Below, piece by piece: positions 37,025 through 45,924 of a DNA stretch of 64,000 bases; position 1 is the first letter of the stretch, and every line of letters starts with the position of its first letter. Origin of the DNA: an uncultured Vampirovibrio sp. (lineage in GTDB: Bacteria > Cyanobacteriota > Vampirovibrionia > Gastranaerophilales > Gastranaerophilaceae); assembly GCA_910583875.1 (NCBI GenBank), contig CAJTXT010000001.1, positions 248,001 through 312,000 of the forward strand. Reading direction: 5' to 3'. The notes beneath the pieces are model-generated. The model did not search any database, was not told the origin of the DNA, and was given only the letters and a program-made list of their open reading frames with translations. The position numbers and the translations under genes were made by a program.

Positions 37025-37453
37025 ATGAATATAACACCGATTAATTCAACAAATTCAACACAAAAAGGTAAGAAAATCGGAACAGCTGCAGGATTTGGCG
37101 TAGGCAGTGCTTATGTATTAAAAAACGCAAAAGATACATTTATAAAAGCAACAACAGCTGCTGCGGGTAAAGTTGGCGGTAAAGCTATTGGATATGCAAT
37201 TGCAGGTGGTATAAGCGCAATTGCTATTGGTGCTACAACTCTTGCAGGAAGAACGATTGGTGCTGCAATTGATACAATTACTCAAAAAACAAAAGAAAAT
37301 GCAGCAAAAAAGGCTTTAGCAAAAACACTTTCTGAACAAATTGCAAAATCAGATATGAATGTTGTAAAATTAAGCGATTTAGAAGCAATGCTTGAAGAAG
37401 ATTTAAAAGGTATGAGTCCGGAAGAAATAAAAAGCATAATGCAAGAACAATAA
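37025..37453 (+). CDS. Gly/Ala-rich hydrophobic hypothetical protein
   Basis: A 142-residue protein. Residues 15-90 are rich in Gly, Ala and Thr with small-residue spacing like glycine-zipper membrane segments (GKAIGYAIAGGISAIAIGA). The C-terminus is charged and helical (EAMLEEDLKGMSPEEIKSIMQEQ). It begins MNITPINSTNST, similar to the N-termini of other lineage-specific proteins here. Function unknown. Confidence 0.6.
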   Translation: MNITPINSTNSTQKGKKIGTAAGFGVGSAYVLKNAKDTFIKATTAAAGKVGGKAIGYAIAGGISAIAIGATTLAGRTIGAAIDTITQKTKENAAKKALAKTLSEQIAKSDMNVVKLSDLEAMLEEDLKGMSPEEIKSIMQEQ

Positions 37454-37483
37454 AATATAAAATATAAAATATTTTATATAATA

Positions 37484-37516
37484 AAAAAACGGAACATCAT
37501 TAGATGTTCCGTTTTA
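37484..37516. terminator. Bidirectional terminator
   Basis: AAAACGGAACATC and its complement around an ATTA loop, between the convergent genes ending at 37453 and 37532. A and T runs on both sides. Confidence 0.9.
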
Positions 37517-37531
37517 TTATTTTGTTATTTA

Positions 37532-38077
37532 TTAAAATAATCTTTTTAATAAACCTTGGAAACCTTGACCATGACGAGCTTCATCTTTAGCCATTTCGTG
37601 AACTGTATCATGAATTGCATCATAACCAAGTTCTTTAGCTCTTTTAGCAATAGCCATTTTAGCAGCACAAGCACCTGATTCAGCTTCTGCTCTCATTTCA
37701 AGATTTTTCTTAGTTGAAGGTGTAACAACTTCGCCTAATAATTCAGCAAATTTTGCAGCATGTTCAGCTTCTTCAAAAGCATATCTTTTATAAGCTTCAG
37801 CAACTTCAGGATATCCTTCTCTTTCAGCTTGTCTGCTCATTGCTAAGTACATACCAACTTCTGTACATTCGCCCATAAAGTGGTCTTTTAAACCTTGTAA
37901 TACTTCAGCATCAACATCTTTACCAACACCGATAACGTGTTCTGTTGCCCATGTTAAACCTTGAGTTTCATCAACTTTATTAAATTTATCAGCACTTACA
38001 CCGCACATAGGACATTTTTCCGGAGCTTTATCAGCTTCTACAGTATAACCGCATACACTACATACAAATTTAGACAT
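37532..38077 (-). CDS. Rubredoxin-rubrerythrin (reverse rubrerythrin/NADH peroxidase type)
   Basis: A 181-residue peroxide-detoxifying protein. The rubredoxin domain comes first (C6, C9, C22, C25), followed by a ferritin-like di-iron domain with carboxylate/His helices (GECTEVGMYLAM, EEAEHAAKFAELLG, KDEARHGQGF). This N-terminal rubredoxin order is the reverse of classical rubrerythrin and typical of strict anaerobes. AAGGAG lies ahead of the ATG. Cytoplasmic; reduces hydrogen peroxide with electrons via NAD(P)H:rubredoxin reductase. Confidence 0.93.
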   Translation of the reverse strand: MSKFVCSVCGYTVEADKAPEKCPMCGVSADKFNKVDETQGLTWATEHVIGVGKDVDAEVLQGLKDHFMGECTEVGMYLAMSRQAEREGYPEVAEAYKRYAFEEAEHAAKFAELLGEVVTPSTKKNLEMRAEAESGACAAKMAIAKRAKELGYDAIHDTVHEMAKDEARHGQGFQGLLKRLF

Positions 38078-38144
38078 AATATATCTCCTTCTTTCTTAAT
38101 TTCAAATTTATTATACAACAAGAAATAAAAAAAGAAAACTAATA

Positions 38145-38984
38145 TTAATTATCAATTTTTGCTATAATTATTCTTTCTATTGAATTAAAATCTTTAACTA
38201 TTTTAATTTCATTAAAATTATTTTTTTCCAATAATTCTTTTACATAGCATGCCTGATTAATGCCAAGCTCAAAGGCTAGATAGGCCTTGCTATTTAAGTA
38301 TCCTTTTGAAGATTCAATAATTTTTTTATAAAACTCTATACCTAAATCATCATAAGCAAATAGAGCTAAAGCGGGATCATAATCTCTAACTTCAATTTCA
38401 AGATTATCTTTTTCCTTTATTGGAATATATGGCGGATTAGAAACAATAATATCGTACTTTTCATTTACATTTTCAAATAGATTTGACTTTATAAACTTAA
38501 TATTATTAAGTATGTTATGGAATAAAGCATTTTTTTTAGCAGTTTCTAATGCTGAAATAGAAACATCAACACAATGAGCTGTTATCTTATTATTTTCCAT
38601 TATAAGAGATAACGGAATACAGCCGCTGCCAGTTCCTATATCCAGAATTTTAGGCTGTTCAAATTCCTTAGATAAAGAGAGAACTTCTTCAACAAGTAAT
38701 TCAGTTTCAGGACGAGGAATTAAAGTTGATTTATTAACAAAAAAACGGCGTCCAAAGAAAAAAGCCTGACCAACTATCTGCTGAATAGGTTTTCTAGTAG
38801 ATACTCTTTCTTTTATAACTTTTTCAATTTTTGCAGCTTGCCATGGTTCCAGCATTTTTCCTAATAGAAAATCTTTATATTTAAAATCAAATAAAACTTC
38901 TAAAACAAAATCAATTTCAGATTTTGCTTCTTCAAAAGAAAAATTATTGTTTAAATAAGAATCAATAAAAGATTTTCTATACAT
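38145..38984 (-). CDS. prmC: Release factor glutamine methyltransferase
   Basis: PrmC/HemK methylates the GGQ glutamine of release factors 1 and 2. 279 residues, normal length. The SAM-binding motif I, ILDIGTGSGCIPLSL, lies near residue 118 and the substrate-binding NPPY motif (VSNPPYIP) near 185. RPETE upstream is also typical. It lies in a minus-strand run with mscL and a small frame. Confidence 0.95.
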   Translation of the reverse strand: MYRKSFIDSYLNNNFSFEEAKSEIDFVLEVLFDFKYKDFLLGKMLEPWQAAKIEKVIKERVSTRKPIQQIVGQAFFFGRRFFVNKSTLIPRPETELLVEEVLSLSKEFEQPKILDIGTGSGCIPLSLIMENNKITAHCVDVSISALETAKKNALFHNILNNIKFIKSNLFENVNEKYDIIVSNPPYIPIKEKDNLEIEVRDYDPALALFAYDDLGIEFYKKIIESSKGYLNSKAYLAFELGINQACYVKELLEKNNFNEIKIVKDFNSIERIIIAKIDN

Positions 38985-39013
38985 AAAAATATTTTACTAT
39001 ATTCCAATAGAAA

Positions 39014-39175
39014 TTATCTAAACCAATCTTTAAATCTAAATTTTTGTTTCTTTTCATCATTACTAAAAGATAACATCTTTTGTAATATAGGATTTGTATG
39101 CAAAGAAGGAGCCTTAGGAATTACAGGCTCTTCTTTCTTTGTTATTTTTAATTCTATTATTTTTTCATCATCCAT
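39014..39175 (-). CDS. Small basic hypothetical protein
   Basis: A 53-residue frame, MDDEKIIELK...KFRFKDWFR, between mscL and prmC on the same strand. Polar, with many Lys and a basic/aromatic C-terminus; no hydrophobic span. The ribosome site is weak. Support is from position (fills the operon gap neatly, 38 nt from mscL and 29 nt from prmC) and biased composition. Function unknown. Confidence 0.45.
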   Translation of the reverse strand: MDDEKIIELKITKKEEPVIPKAPSLHTNPILQKMLSFSNDEKKQKFRFKDWFR

Positions 39176-39213
39176 ATTTATATAAAATATCTTATTTTTT
39201 AAAAATTGCCAAA

Positions 39214-39678
39214 TTATTGTAATTCAGAAGCACAATAAGGACATTTTTTAGCTTTAATATTAATTGTTGAACAGCAGTATGGACATTCCTTTGTTGTAAC
39301 TTCAACTTCTGCGCAAGTTTCTTCTTTCTTTTCTAATTTTAGTTTATTTATAAACTTAACAAGTAAAAATACAGCAAAAGAAACTATTAAAAAGCTAATT
39401 AAAGTATTAATAAATAAACCATAGTTAATAGTAACAACACCAGCTTCTTGAGCTTCAGCTAAAGTAGAAAAAGATTTACCGGAACCAGCAATAGGAATAT
39501 ACAAATTTGAGAAATCAACATTGCCTAGGACATAACCAATAGGAGGCATAATTATATCTTTTACAAGTGAATTAACAATAGGAGAAAATGCACCGCCGAT
39601 TATAATACCAACAGCCATATCTATAACATTACCTTTAACTGCAAATTCTTTAAATTCTTTTAAAAAACCTTTTATCAT
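39214..39678 (-). CDS. mscL: Large-conductance mechanosensitive channel MscL with zinc ribbon
   Basis: A 154-residue pentameric channel released under osmotic downshock. The N-terminus (FLKEFKEFAVKGNVIDMAVG...IIGGAFSPIVNSLVKDIIMPPIG) is diagnostic. The second transmembrane helix is at about 85-107. After the cytoplasmic helix, a C-terminal zinc ribbon is appended: C132/C135 and C146/C149 in two CPYC pairs. Ordinary MscL ends before this. It overlaps nothing and is 11 bp after the SFG-motif gene. Confidence 0.95.
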   Translation of the reverse strand: MIKGFLKEFKEFAVKGNVIDMAVGIIIGGAFSPIVNSLVKDIIMPPIGYVLGNVDFSNLYIPIAGSGKSFSTLAEAQEAGVVTINYGLFINTLISFLIVSFAVFLLVKFINKLKLEKKEETCAEVEVTTKECPYCCSTINIKAKKCPYCASELQ

Positions 39679-39689
39679 ATAGTTTACCT

Positions 39690-40037
39690 TTATCCTTCAA
39701 AAATTTTAGCTATTGCTTCGCCAATATTCATTCTATCAGTATTAAAATAAGAAGTTAAATTGGACAATATTCCTTCTACAGTTTTCCAATTATTTTCCTT
39801 ATTTTTAACTTTTGCTATATCATCACCGGTAATATATATCTCAACTTTATCGCCCTTTTGAGCACTTTGAGCTAAAACACCTTGCGAAGAAGCATTTTGA
39901 TAGTAATTAGTAACATCTTTCATTATTACATTGCCATCTTGAGCATATGAATGTAGTTTTTTATTAATTTTATTAATCTTATTTGGTCGGCCGGAAAGTG
40001 CTATTACACTACCAAAAGACACGTTATTAATTGTCAC
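39690..40037 (-). CDS. Small hypothetical protein with N-terminal VSFG motif
   Basis: A 115-residue protein starting MTINNVSFGS. The remainder is soluble, with a GDKVEIYITGDD strand segment and a helical C-terminus. No known family recognised. The VSFG near the N-terminus recurs in other unknown proteins of this window (17942, 58489 regions). Upstream of mscL on the same strand. Confidence 0.62.
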   Translation of the reverse strand: MTINNVSFGSVIALSGRPNKINKINKKLHSYAQDGNVIMKDVTNYYQNASSQGVLAQSAQKGDKVEIYITGDDIAKVKNKENNWKTVEGILSNLTSYFNTDRMNIGEAIAKIFEG

Positions 40038-40204
40038 TTAATTAGTCCTTTTTTAAAATAAATTACAATAATACTATCACATGAAAACAAAAAAATTTGC
40101 TAGTTTTCAGTACATTTATTTACTAAACATAAAATATAGAAAACTGACTAATATAAATTACAGACATTACAGCTTATTATTTTTTTGAAAAAGAGGATTT
40201 ATAA

Positions 40205-40909
40205 ATGAAGAAGAAGATTTTAATAATAATCTTATTATTAATGTGTTTTTTTAATACACAGATAACTTATGCACAAGATGTTCAAGAACCTTTTACACTA
40301 GAACATTTGCCTCAAAATAAAAAAACAAATACAACAACTGTTAAAATTACAGCTGATAAAGCAATTATTTTAGCAAATAATGTTATACAAATAACCTTTA
40401 ATTCTTATTTCAATTCAAAGAATGCAAAAGAAGGTGATGTTATAGATTTTTCATTGCCAAACGGACTAGCAACAGTAGAAGGGACTTGTTTATTACCTTG
40501 CGGTACAAAAATAATCGGATGTATTCAATGTGTAGAAAAACCAAAAGTTTTCAATAGAAATGCAAAGGTTTATGTTATTTTTAGAGAAATTTTATTACCA
40601 AACGGATGTACTATTCCATTAATTGCATATCCATTTGACAAAGATAATGCATTAAAAGCATCAAGCTGGGCGGCAGTTGGGAAAGCTGCGGCATATACAG
40701 TAGGCTTTTTCGGAGTCGGTTCAGGGCTTGGAGCTTGGATAGGTTCAGGCTCAAACGCTGCAAGCCATGGTGTATTTTATTTTGGTATGCCTATTGGTGC
40801 TACAGTAGGACTTTTAACAGGGGTAATAACTCCTGGACTTCACTATAGAGCAAAATGCGGAAAAAAGATTTATATGAGACTCGAAGACTGTTTAGTAATA
40901 AACAAATAA
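40205..40909 (+). CDS. Secreted/envelope hypothetical protein
   Basis: A 234-residue protein with a Sec signal peptide (MKKKILIIILLLMCFFNTQITYA, cleavage near residue 23). Residues 50-150 look beta-rich (VIQITFNSYFNSKNAKEGDVIDFSL-type strands), with two cysteine pairs (CLLPC, CIQC). A C-terminal Gly-rich hydrophobic segment (about 160-205) may enter a membrane. AAAGAGGA precedes the ATG. Function unknown. Confidence 0.65.
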   Translation: MKKKILIIILLLMCFFNTQITYAQDVQEPFTLEHLPQNKKTNTTTVKITADKAIILANNVIQITFNSYFNSKNAKEGDVIDFSLPNGLATVEGTCLLPCGTKIIGCIQCVEKPKVFNRNAKVYVIFREILLPNGCTIPLIAYPFDKDNALKASSWAAVGKAAAYTVGFFGVGSGLGAWIGSGSNAASHGVFYFGMPIGATVGLLTGVITPGLHYRAKCGKKIYMRLEDCLVINK

Positions 40910-41461
40910 AAGTATTAAAAAACAATTATAATGTCATGCTGAACTTGTTTCAGCATCTAAGAATAATCAAATTAAATTTATTGTTTTAATATTTGAAAGA
41001 TTTGTATTGTCATTAATATATTGGTAAGATTCCGAAACAAGTTCGGAATGACATTATGACTATGTTTTGATTAGATTTAATATAAACCCTAATTTATTTA
41101 ACTACTTTTTCCCCAATTTTTGATTTTATGAAAATGTCTGATTTTTCATAGAATATTAGCAGATTTAAGATGTATCTATTCTAAATTTCAGACCTCTGTG
41201 GGGAACCAGACATTTTTCTCGAAATCAAAGATTTCGGAAAAAGTAGTTAAATAAATTCAGGGTGACAGTTAAATTTATAACATTCTGTCATTCTGAACTT
41301 GTTTCAGAATCTTACCAGCTTTAAAATATTATCTATTTCAGAAAAATAGTTAATTAAGTTTGGAATAACATTATAATTAAATATAAACCCCAAATAAAAG
41401 AAATAAAACTACTCCAATGTTTATGCTATAATTTGATAAAATTTTAAACTAGGAGAAGTCA
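40910..41461. repeat. Gene-free repeat region before tyrS
   Basis: A 552-bp stretch with no gene. GTCAT-family palindromes are at 40933-40960 (stem ATGCTGAA), 41025-41052 (inverted, stem ATTCCGAA) and 41287-41314 (stem ATTCTGAA). Between them, 41100-41265 holds a degenerate relative of the 15.4-kb repeat (ACTACTTTTTCC... and GGAAAAAGTAGTT) and an imperfect pair AATGTCTG.../CCAGACATTTT. The tyrS promoter must be near 41420-41440. Confidence 0.8.
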
Positions 41462-42679
41462 ATGAAAATTTTTGAAGAATTACAAGCTCGAGGACTAATA
41501 GCACAAGTAACAGATAATGATGAAATCAGAGATTTAATCAATAATGGCGGAGCTAAATTCTATATAGGTTTTGACCCAACAGCAGATTCCTTGCATGTAG
41601 GTCATTTTATGGCATTATGTTTGATGAAACGCTTGCAAATGGCAGGAAATAAGCCCGTTGTTCTAATCGGAGGAGGAACAGGACACATAGGTGACCCTTC
41701 TGGCAGAAGCGATTTAAGAACAATGATGACAAAAGAAATAATTCAGCATAACTGCGATTGTTTCAAAAAACAAATGGAAAGATTTATTGAATTCGGCGAT
41801 GATAAAGCCATAATGGTAAATAATGCTGATTGGCTTTTAAAATTAAATTATATTGAACTTCTAAGAGAAGTAGGTACTTGTTTTTCAGTAAACAATATGC
41901 TTAGAGCAGAATGTTATAAACAAAGAATGGAAAAAGGCTTAAGCTTTTTAGAATTCAATTATATGATAATGCAGGCTTATGATTTCTATTATTTACATCA
42001 ACATTATGGATGTAATATGCAGTTTGGCGGCGACGACCAATGGAGCAATATGCTTGCAGGTACAGAACTTATAAGAAAAAAATTAGGCGATGATGCTTAT
42101 GCAATGACAATAACATTGTTGTTGAATAATGAAGGAAAGAAAATGGGTAAAACTGCAAACGGTGCTGTTTGGTTAGACCCAAATAAAACTTCTCCGTTTG
42201 AATTTTATCAATATTGGAGAAATGTCGATGATGCTGATGTCATGAAATGTATTAAAATGTTGACATTTATTCCTATGGAAGAAATTGAGAAAATCGAAAA
42301 ATGGGAAGATAACAGAATTAACGAGAAAAAAGAATTACTTGCTTATGAACTAACACAGCTGGTACATGGAAAAGAAGAAGCAGATAAAGCACAAGAAGCA
42401 GCACGAGCATTATTTGGCGGAAACGGCGACTGTGAAAATATGCCTACAACAACATTAACTTTAAATGATTTGCAAGACGGTGAAATAGGGGCGGTAGGCT
42501 TACTTGTAAAATGCGGTTTATGTGCAAGCAACGGTGAAGCAAAACGTCTAATCCAACAAGGCGGAGTAAGCATAAACGATGAGACTGCAAATATGACCAA
42601 ACGCTATAGTGCTAGCGATTTGGAAAACGGGTTAAAAATTCGTAAAGGGAAAAAACATTTCCATCGTGTAAAAATTTAG
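41462..42679 (+). CDS. tyrS: Tyrosine--tRNA ligase
   Basis: Class I synthetase, 405 residues. The HIGH-type motif is HVGH (near residue 46). Specificity residues lie in the QAYDFYYLHQ and GGDDQW segments. The KMSKS-type loop is KMGKT (near 230). A C-terminal S4 RNA-binding domain (AVGLLVKCGLCASNGEAKRLIQQGGV) is intact. AGGAGA precedes the ATG; terminator follows. Confidence 0.97.
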   Translation: MKIFEELQARGLIAQVTDNDEIRDLINNGGAKFYIGFDPTADSLHVGHFMALCLMKRLQMAGNKPVVLIGGGTGHIGDPSGRSDLRTMMTKEIIQHNCDCFKKQMERFIEFGDDKAIMVNNADWLLKLNYIELLREVGTCFSVNNMLRAECYKQRMEKGLSFLEFNYMIMQAYDFYYLHQHYGCNMQFGGDDQWSNMLAGTELIRKKLGDDAYAMTITLLLNNEGKKMGKTANGAVWLDPNKTSPFEFYQYWRNVDDADVMKCIKMLTFIPMEEIEKIEKWEDNRINEKKELLAYELTQLVHGKEEADKAQEAARALFGGNGDCENMPTTTLTLNDLQDGEIGAVGLLVKCGLCASNGEAKRLIQQGGVSINDETANMTKRYSASDLENGLKIRKGKKHFHRVKI

Positions 42680-42682
42680 AAC

Positions 42683-42711
42683 AAAAAGAGCCTTTTTCAG
42701 GCTCTTTTTTA
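42683..42711. terminator. Intrinsic terminator after tyrS
   Basis: AAAAAGAGCCT pairs with AGGCTCTTTTTT; it also serves the convergent HTH gene ending at 42729. Confidence 0.92.
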
Positions 42712-42728
42712 TAACTTATAAATCAAAT

Positions 42729-42959
42729 TTACAAATCAATTTTAGAAACATCAACAAGTTCTTTTAATTCAATATTAAGAGCTTGAGCAATTCTTTCCAA
42801 TGTTTCAATACTAGGTTTACTTTTCCCACGTTCAATTGTGCTGATTGAAGTTTTGCTCAAATCTGAAAGCTCAGCAAGTTTTTCTTGAGAATATTTTAGT
42901 TTTTTTCTCAAAATTGATATTTTTATACCTATTTTTTCATTAGTACTTAAACTTGTCAT
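42729..42959 (-). CDS. XRE-family HTH regulator
   Basis: A 76-residue single HTH domain (IGIKISILRKKLKYSQEKLAELSDLSKTSISTIERGKSKP), like small phage-type or antitoxin-type repressors. Divergent from a second HTH gene at 43049, with three AAGTATACT-like sites between them. Probably regulates both. Confidence 0.85.
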   Translation of the reverse strand: MTSLSTNEKIGIKISILRKKLKYSQEKLAELSDLSKTSISTIERGKSKPSIETLERIAQALNIELKELVDVSKIDL

Positions 42960-42964
42960 AATAC

Positions 42965-43028
42965 AAGTATACTAGTTTATTGACAAGTTTAATTCAACAA
43001 AGTATACTTAACATGTTTCAAGTACACT
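42965..43028. promoter_or_regulatory. Three operator-like sites between divergent HTH genes
   Basis: AAGTATACT at 42965-42973 and 43000-43008, and AAGTACACT at 43020-43028, in the 89-bp gap. Each is a near-palindrome (AGTATACT is fully symmetric). TTGACA at 42980 may be a -35 box. The layout resembles a CI/Cro-type switch; binding is inference. Confidence 0.7.
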
Positions 43029-43048
43029 TAATAAAATAGAAAGAAATT

Positions 43049-43282
43049 ATGAAATTAAGCAAAAAAGATTATAAAAATCTTAAAATATTCGGAAAAAATG
43101 TACAAAAATTAAGAACAACAGAAAATCTAACAATAAAACAACTATCAGAAAAAACTCAAATAAGAGAACACTACCTAAAGAAAATAGAAAAAGGAACAGC
43201 AATCGGAGTCTCAACAAAACATCTGTTTAAACTTGCTATAGCCCTAAATGTAAGCCCAAGTGAACTTGTAAAAAATTTATAG
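43049..43282 (+). CDS. HTH-domain protein, divergent partner
   Basis: A 77-residue protein with an HTH fold (FGKNVQKLRTTENLTIKQLSEKTQIREHYLKKIEKG), more basic than its divergent neighbour. GAAAGAAA lies before the ATG. Likely the second protein of a two-regulator switch. The 256 bp after it hold no convincing gene (one 30-codon frame at 43385 is too weak to call). Confidence 0.78.
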   Translation: MKLSKKDYKNLKIFGKNVQKLRTTENLTIKQLSEKTQIREHYLKKIEKGTAIGVSTKHLFKLAIALNVSPSELVKNL

Positions 43283-43538
43283 TTAAATAAATTAAAATTG
43301 TATAAACTATAGAATATTTAACTATTCATTGATGTTCATCACTTCATACTTTTAAAATAATCAAACTATAAAGTATAAGGTTGTATGTATAAAATTTTAT
43401 CTAAAATTAAGATAAACAAAGAAAAACTTAATAAAATATTACGAGATAAGGATAATAAGATTGAGTTTTATAAGTGACTTGAAAGTCCTTTAAATTGTTA
43501 ATTATGTAGTTTACAAGCTATTTAAATTACAAACGTTG

Positions 43539-44246
43539 TTATTTATTAATATTATAAATGTGCTGAAATTTAATATAATTGTCAGCATTAGTGTATTGAA
43601 ATAGTTTGTTATATGTCTTATTCAGCAATTCTAGAGTCATTGAATAATTGTTAATTGTAGACAATTTATATTCAATTTCTCTTTGAAGATTGCTGTAATA
43701 AGTTACAATGGCATTACTCTTAACTGTAACCCCTTTAAGGGTACAATTATCAGAAAATGCAATTACTGAATATATAGGAATAGTGTCGTCAATATATTTT
43801 CTAACAGCTCGTATGTGTGTAGCATTCTGCATGATTGGATTGTAAAATCGTTCCTTATGACTTCTTCTGCGGCCTACAGGTAATGTTTGAGTCCATTGTT
43901 TATTATTCTCATTTCCGAATATCCAACCACTATAATTTTTACTTTCAATAACAAATAAACCTTTAGGATGAAACATCACAACATCTATTTCAGAAGTTTT
44001 ACCGTTATCTTTAGGTACATATAAATTGAATAGGAATTTACAGCCTATACTTTCAAATGTTTGTAAATGCTGATATAAACTATATTCCCCATATAATCCG
44101 CTGTTATAATGTACAGACCAGTATGAATTTTGAGTAGCCTTATAATAATGACTACTCTTATAAGCTTTATAACTTAATATAAACCTAGTTATAGGAATTC
44201 CTATAACTAAGGTCATTATTAAGATTATTAAAATTACATCTTCCAT
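43539..44246 (-). CDS. Membrane-anchored NERD-domain protein
   Basis: A 235-residue protein with one N-terminal membrane span (about 5-25) and a NERD (nuclease-related) domain. Its typical motifs are GLYGEYSLYQHL, then SEIDVVMFHPKGLFVIESKNYSG, where the D and ExK residues match the restriction-endonuclease-like active site. Role unknown; nuclease activity is not assured. Located near a divergent HTH pair and a small secreted protein; a defence role is conceivable but not shown. Confidence 0.82.
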   Translation of the reverse strand: MEDVILIILIMTLVIGIPITRFILSYKAYKSSHYYKATQNSYWSVHYNSGLYGEYSLYQHLQTFESIGCKFLFNLYVPKDNGKTSEIDVVMFHPKGLFVIESKNYSGWIFGNENNKQWTQTLPVGRRRSHKERFYNPIMQNATHIRAVRKYIDDTIPIYSVIAFSDNCTLKGVTVKSNAIVTYYSNLQREIEYKLSTINNYSMTLELLNKTYNKLFQYTNADNYIKFQHIYNINK

Positions 44247-44257
44247 AGAATTAACTT

Positions 44258-44524
44258 TTATCTTGGATTTATATATCGCCCCGAGTATGATTTATCTTCT
44301 TTAAAACAATCATACATTAATTGAGACCATACTCTTTCGCCTTCTTTTGTCTGCACATATTCCCAAGATTTACCAGTTTTAGTATCTAGCAAAAATTTAT
44401 CACCTCTAAATGTTGGATGTTGATATATAACATATCTTCCGTCATTAACTTGTGTTGGTTGGTCTGCAAAGCACAAACTAGATGATAGCAATAATATACC
44501 TAATAATACAACGACTTTTCTCAT
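44258..44524 (-). CDS. Small secreted hypothetical protein
   Basis: An 88-residue protein with a signal peptide (MRKVVVLLGILLLSSSLCFA, cleavage near residue 20). The mature part (about 68 residues) contains RYVIYQHPTFRGDKFLLDTKTGKSW, resembling proteins with short DTxTGkxW beta motifs. Ends 11 bp before the NERD gene start on the same strand, so probably co-transcribed with it. Confidence 0.65.
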   Translation of the reverse strand: MRKVVVLLGILLLSSSLCFADQPTQVNDGRYVIYQHPTFRGDKFLLDTKTGKSWEYVQTKEGERVWSQLMYDCFKEDKSYSGRYINPR

Positions 44525-44544
44525 ACTGTACTCCCTAATAAAAA

Positions 44545-44625
44545 TGTCGTAGAAGGGACTTGAACCCTTAAGGATTTCTCCACACGCCCCTCAAACGTGC
44601 GCGTATACCATTCCGCCACTACGAC
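44545..44625 (-). tRNA. tRNA-Leu (GAG)
   Basis: A class II tRNA with acceptor GTCGTAG/CTACGAC and discriminator A. The anticodon arm is CACGT-TTGAGGG-GCGTG, giving anticodon GAG. A long variable arm and the T-loop GTTCAAGTC are present. CCA is not encoded. Confidence 0.94.
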
Positions 44626-44711
44626 ATAATTTTATTATCTTATCATATATATATTTCGTCAACTTTATTAACTATTTTGATTTTTTACTCCATATCAAAT
44701 AAAATAAAAGA

Positions 44712-45320
44712 ATGAATTATATCTGGTATTTTTTAATAGTCATATCAATAATTTTCGGTGCAATAAACGGGAGGCTGAATGATGTTGCAAACGCTATATT
44801 TTCAGGAACAGAGCTTGCCGTAAAAATTGTTTTAACCCTGCTTGGAATTATGACATTTTGGCTTGGAATAATGAAAATAGCTGAAAAATCAGGGATAGTA
44901 GAATTTCTATCAAAACTTTTGAACCCTGTTGCAAGAAAAATTTTTCCCGAGCTGCCGAAGGACAGCCCGATAATAGGTGATGTTGCAATGAATTTTTCAG
45001 CGAATGCGTTAGGGTTAGCCAATGCGGCAACTCCAATCGGTATAAAAGCAATTGAGGGTATGCAGAAATTAAACAAAGATAAGGAAAGTGCATCAGACCC
45101 GATGTGTACTCTTTTAGCTATGAATACAGCGGGTTTTCAATTAATTCCTGCCACCGTCATAGCTATTCTTGCAGCAAACGGATGTAAAAATCCTACAGAA
45201 ATAATCATCCCGACATTAATAGTTACAAGCAGCGCATTTATTTCAGCAATTTTAATAGCCAAATTATTAAAAAGAGTTTTCCCGCCGCAAAAAGATTGTG
45301 AGGCAATAAATGCCGATTAA
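44712..45320 (+). CDS. spmA: Spore maturation protein A family membrane protein
   Basis: A 202-residue polytopic protein with the Gate/nucleoside-recognition domain. The typical segment GTELAVKIVLTLLGIMTFWLG is near residue 30, with NFSANALGLANAATPIG and MCTLLAMNTAGFQL later. It overlaps spmB by 11 bp. In Bacillus the pair affects spore core dehydration, but homologues are widespread in non-spore-formers with unknown function. No other sporulation gene is present here. Confidence 0.92.
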   Translation: MNYIWYFLIVISIIFGAINGRLNDVANAIFSGTELAVKIVLTLLGIMTFWLGIMKIAEKSGIVEFLSKLLNPVARKIFPELPKDSPIIGDVAMNFSANALGLANAATPIGIKAIEGMQKLNKDKESASDPMCTLLAMNTAGFQLIPATVIAILAANGCKNPTEIIIPTLIVTSSAFISAILIAKLLKRVFPPQKDCEAINAD

Positions 45321-45849
45321 AGAAATTATAGATATTATATCGCTTTGGACTCTGCCTTCAATTATTTTAATAATATTAACAGTTGCAATCGTAAGAAAAG
45401 TACCTGTTTATGAAGCCTTTATTGAAGGTGCAAAGGACGGAGCAAAAGTAAGTTTTAATATTATTCCTTATTTAGTTGCAATAATAGTTGCAATCTCAAT
45501 GTTAAGAGCTTCAGGCGCTATCGACAGCTTAGCTGTTCTATGCTCGGGATTTCTAAATAAAATCCATTTAAGTGCAGATGTTCTTCCATTGGCATTTGTA
45601 AGGTCACTATCAGGAAGCGCAGCTATCGGTGTATTTTCAGATATTATCGCAAATAACGATATAAATTCCTATACAACAAAGCTTTCTGCCATTATGTTAG
45701 GAAGTTCGGAAACAACTTTCTATGTTTTAACCGTTTATTTTGGAGCTGTAGGAATAAAAAAATATCGTTATGCACTTTTAACAGGGCTTAGTGCCGATTT
45801 AATCGGAATTGTTATGGCAATTATCGTTGCAAGATTTTTCTTTGCTTAA
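45310..45849 (+). CDS. spmB: Spore maturation protein B family membrane protein
   Basis: A 179-residue membrane protein with the partner Gate domain: PVYEAFIEGAKDGAKVSFNIIPYLVAI near residue 30 and ALVRSLSGSAAIG-like residues (LAFVRSLSGSAAIGVFSD), ending in GSSETTFYVL and several hydrophobic spans. Overlaps spmA and presumably forms a complex with it, perhaps transporting or sensing a small solute. Function in this organism unknown. Confidence 0.92.
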   Translation: MPIKEIIDIISLWTLPSIILIILTVAIVRKVPVYEAFIEGAKDGAKVSFNIIPYLVAIIVAISMLRASGAIDSLAVLCSGFLNKIHLSADVLPLAFVRSLSGSAAIGVFSDIIANNDINSYTTKLSAIMLGSSETTFYVLTVYFGAVGIKKYRYALLTGLSADLIGIVMAIIVARFFFA

Positions 45850-45924
45850 TATTTCTACTATTTTTTTACTATTAAATGTGTTTATATTACAATATTGTAC
45901 AGTGAAGTATAACAGGTGGAAATT

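Noticed and set aside
43385..43477. 30-codon frame after the divergent HTH gene
   Set aside because: Weak AAGG site only, Lys/Asn/Ile composition as expected from AT-rich DNA, no other support.
44712..45849. SpmA/SpmB as evidence of sporulation
   Set aside because: These Gate-domain proteins are widespread in non-spore-formers and no other sporulation gene is visible.
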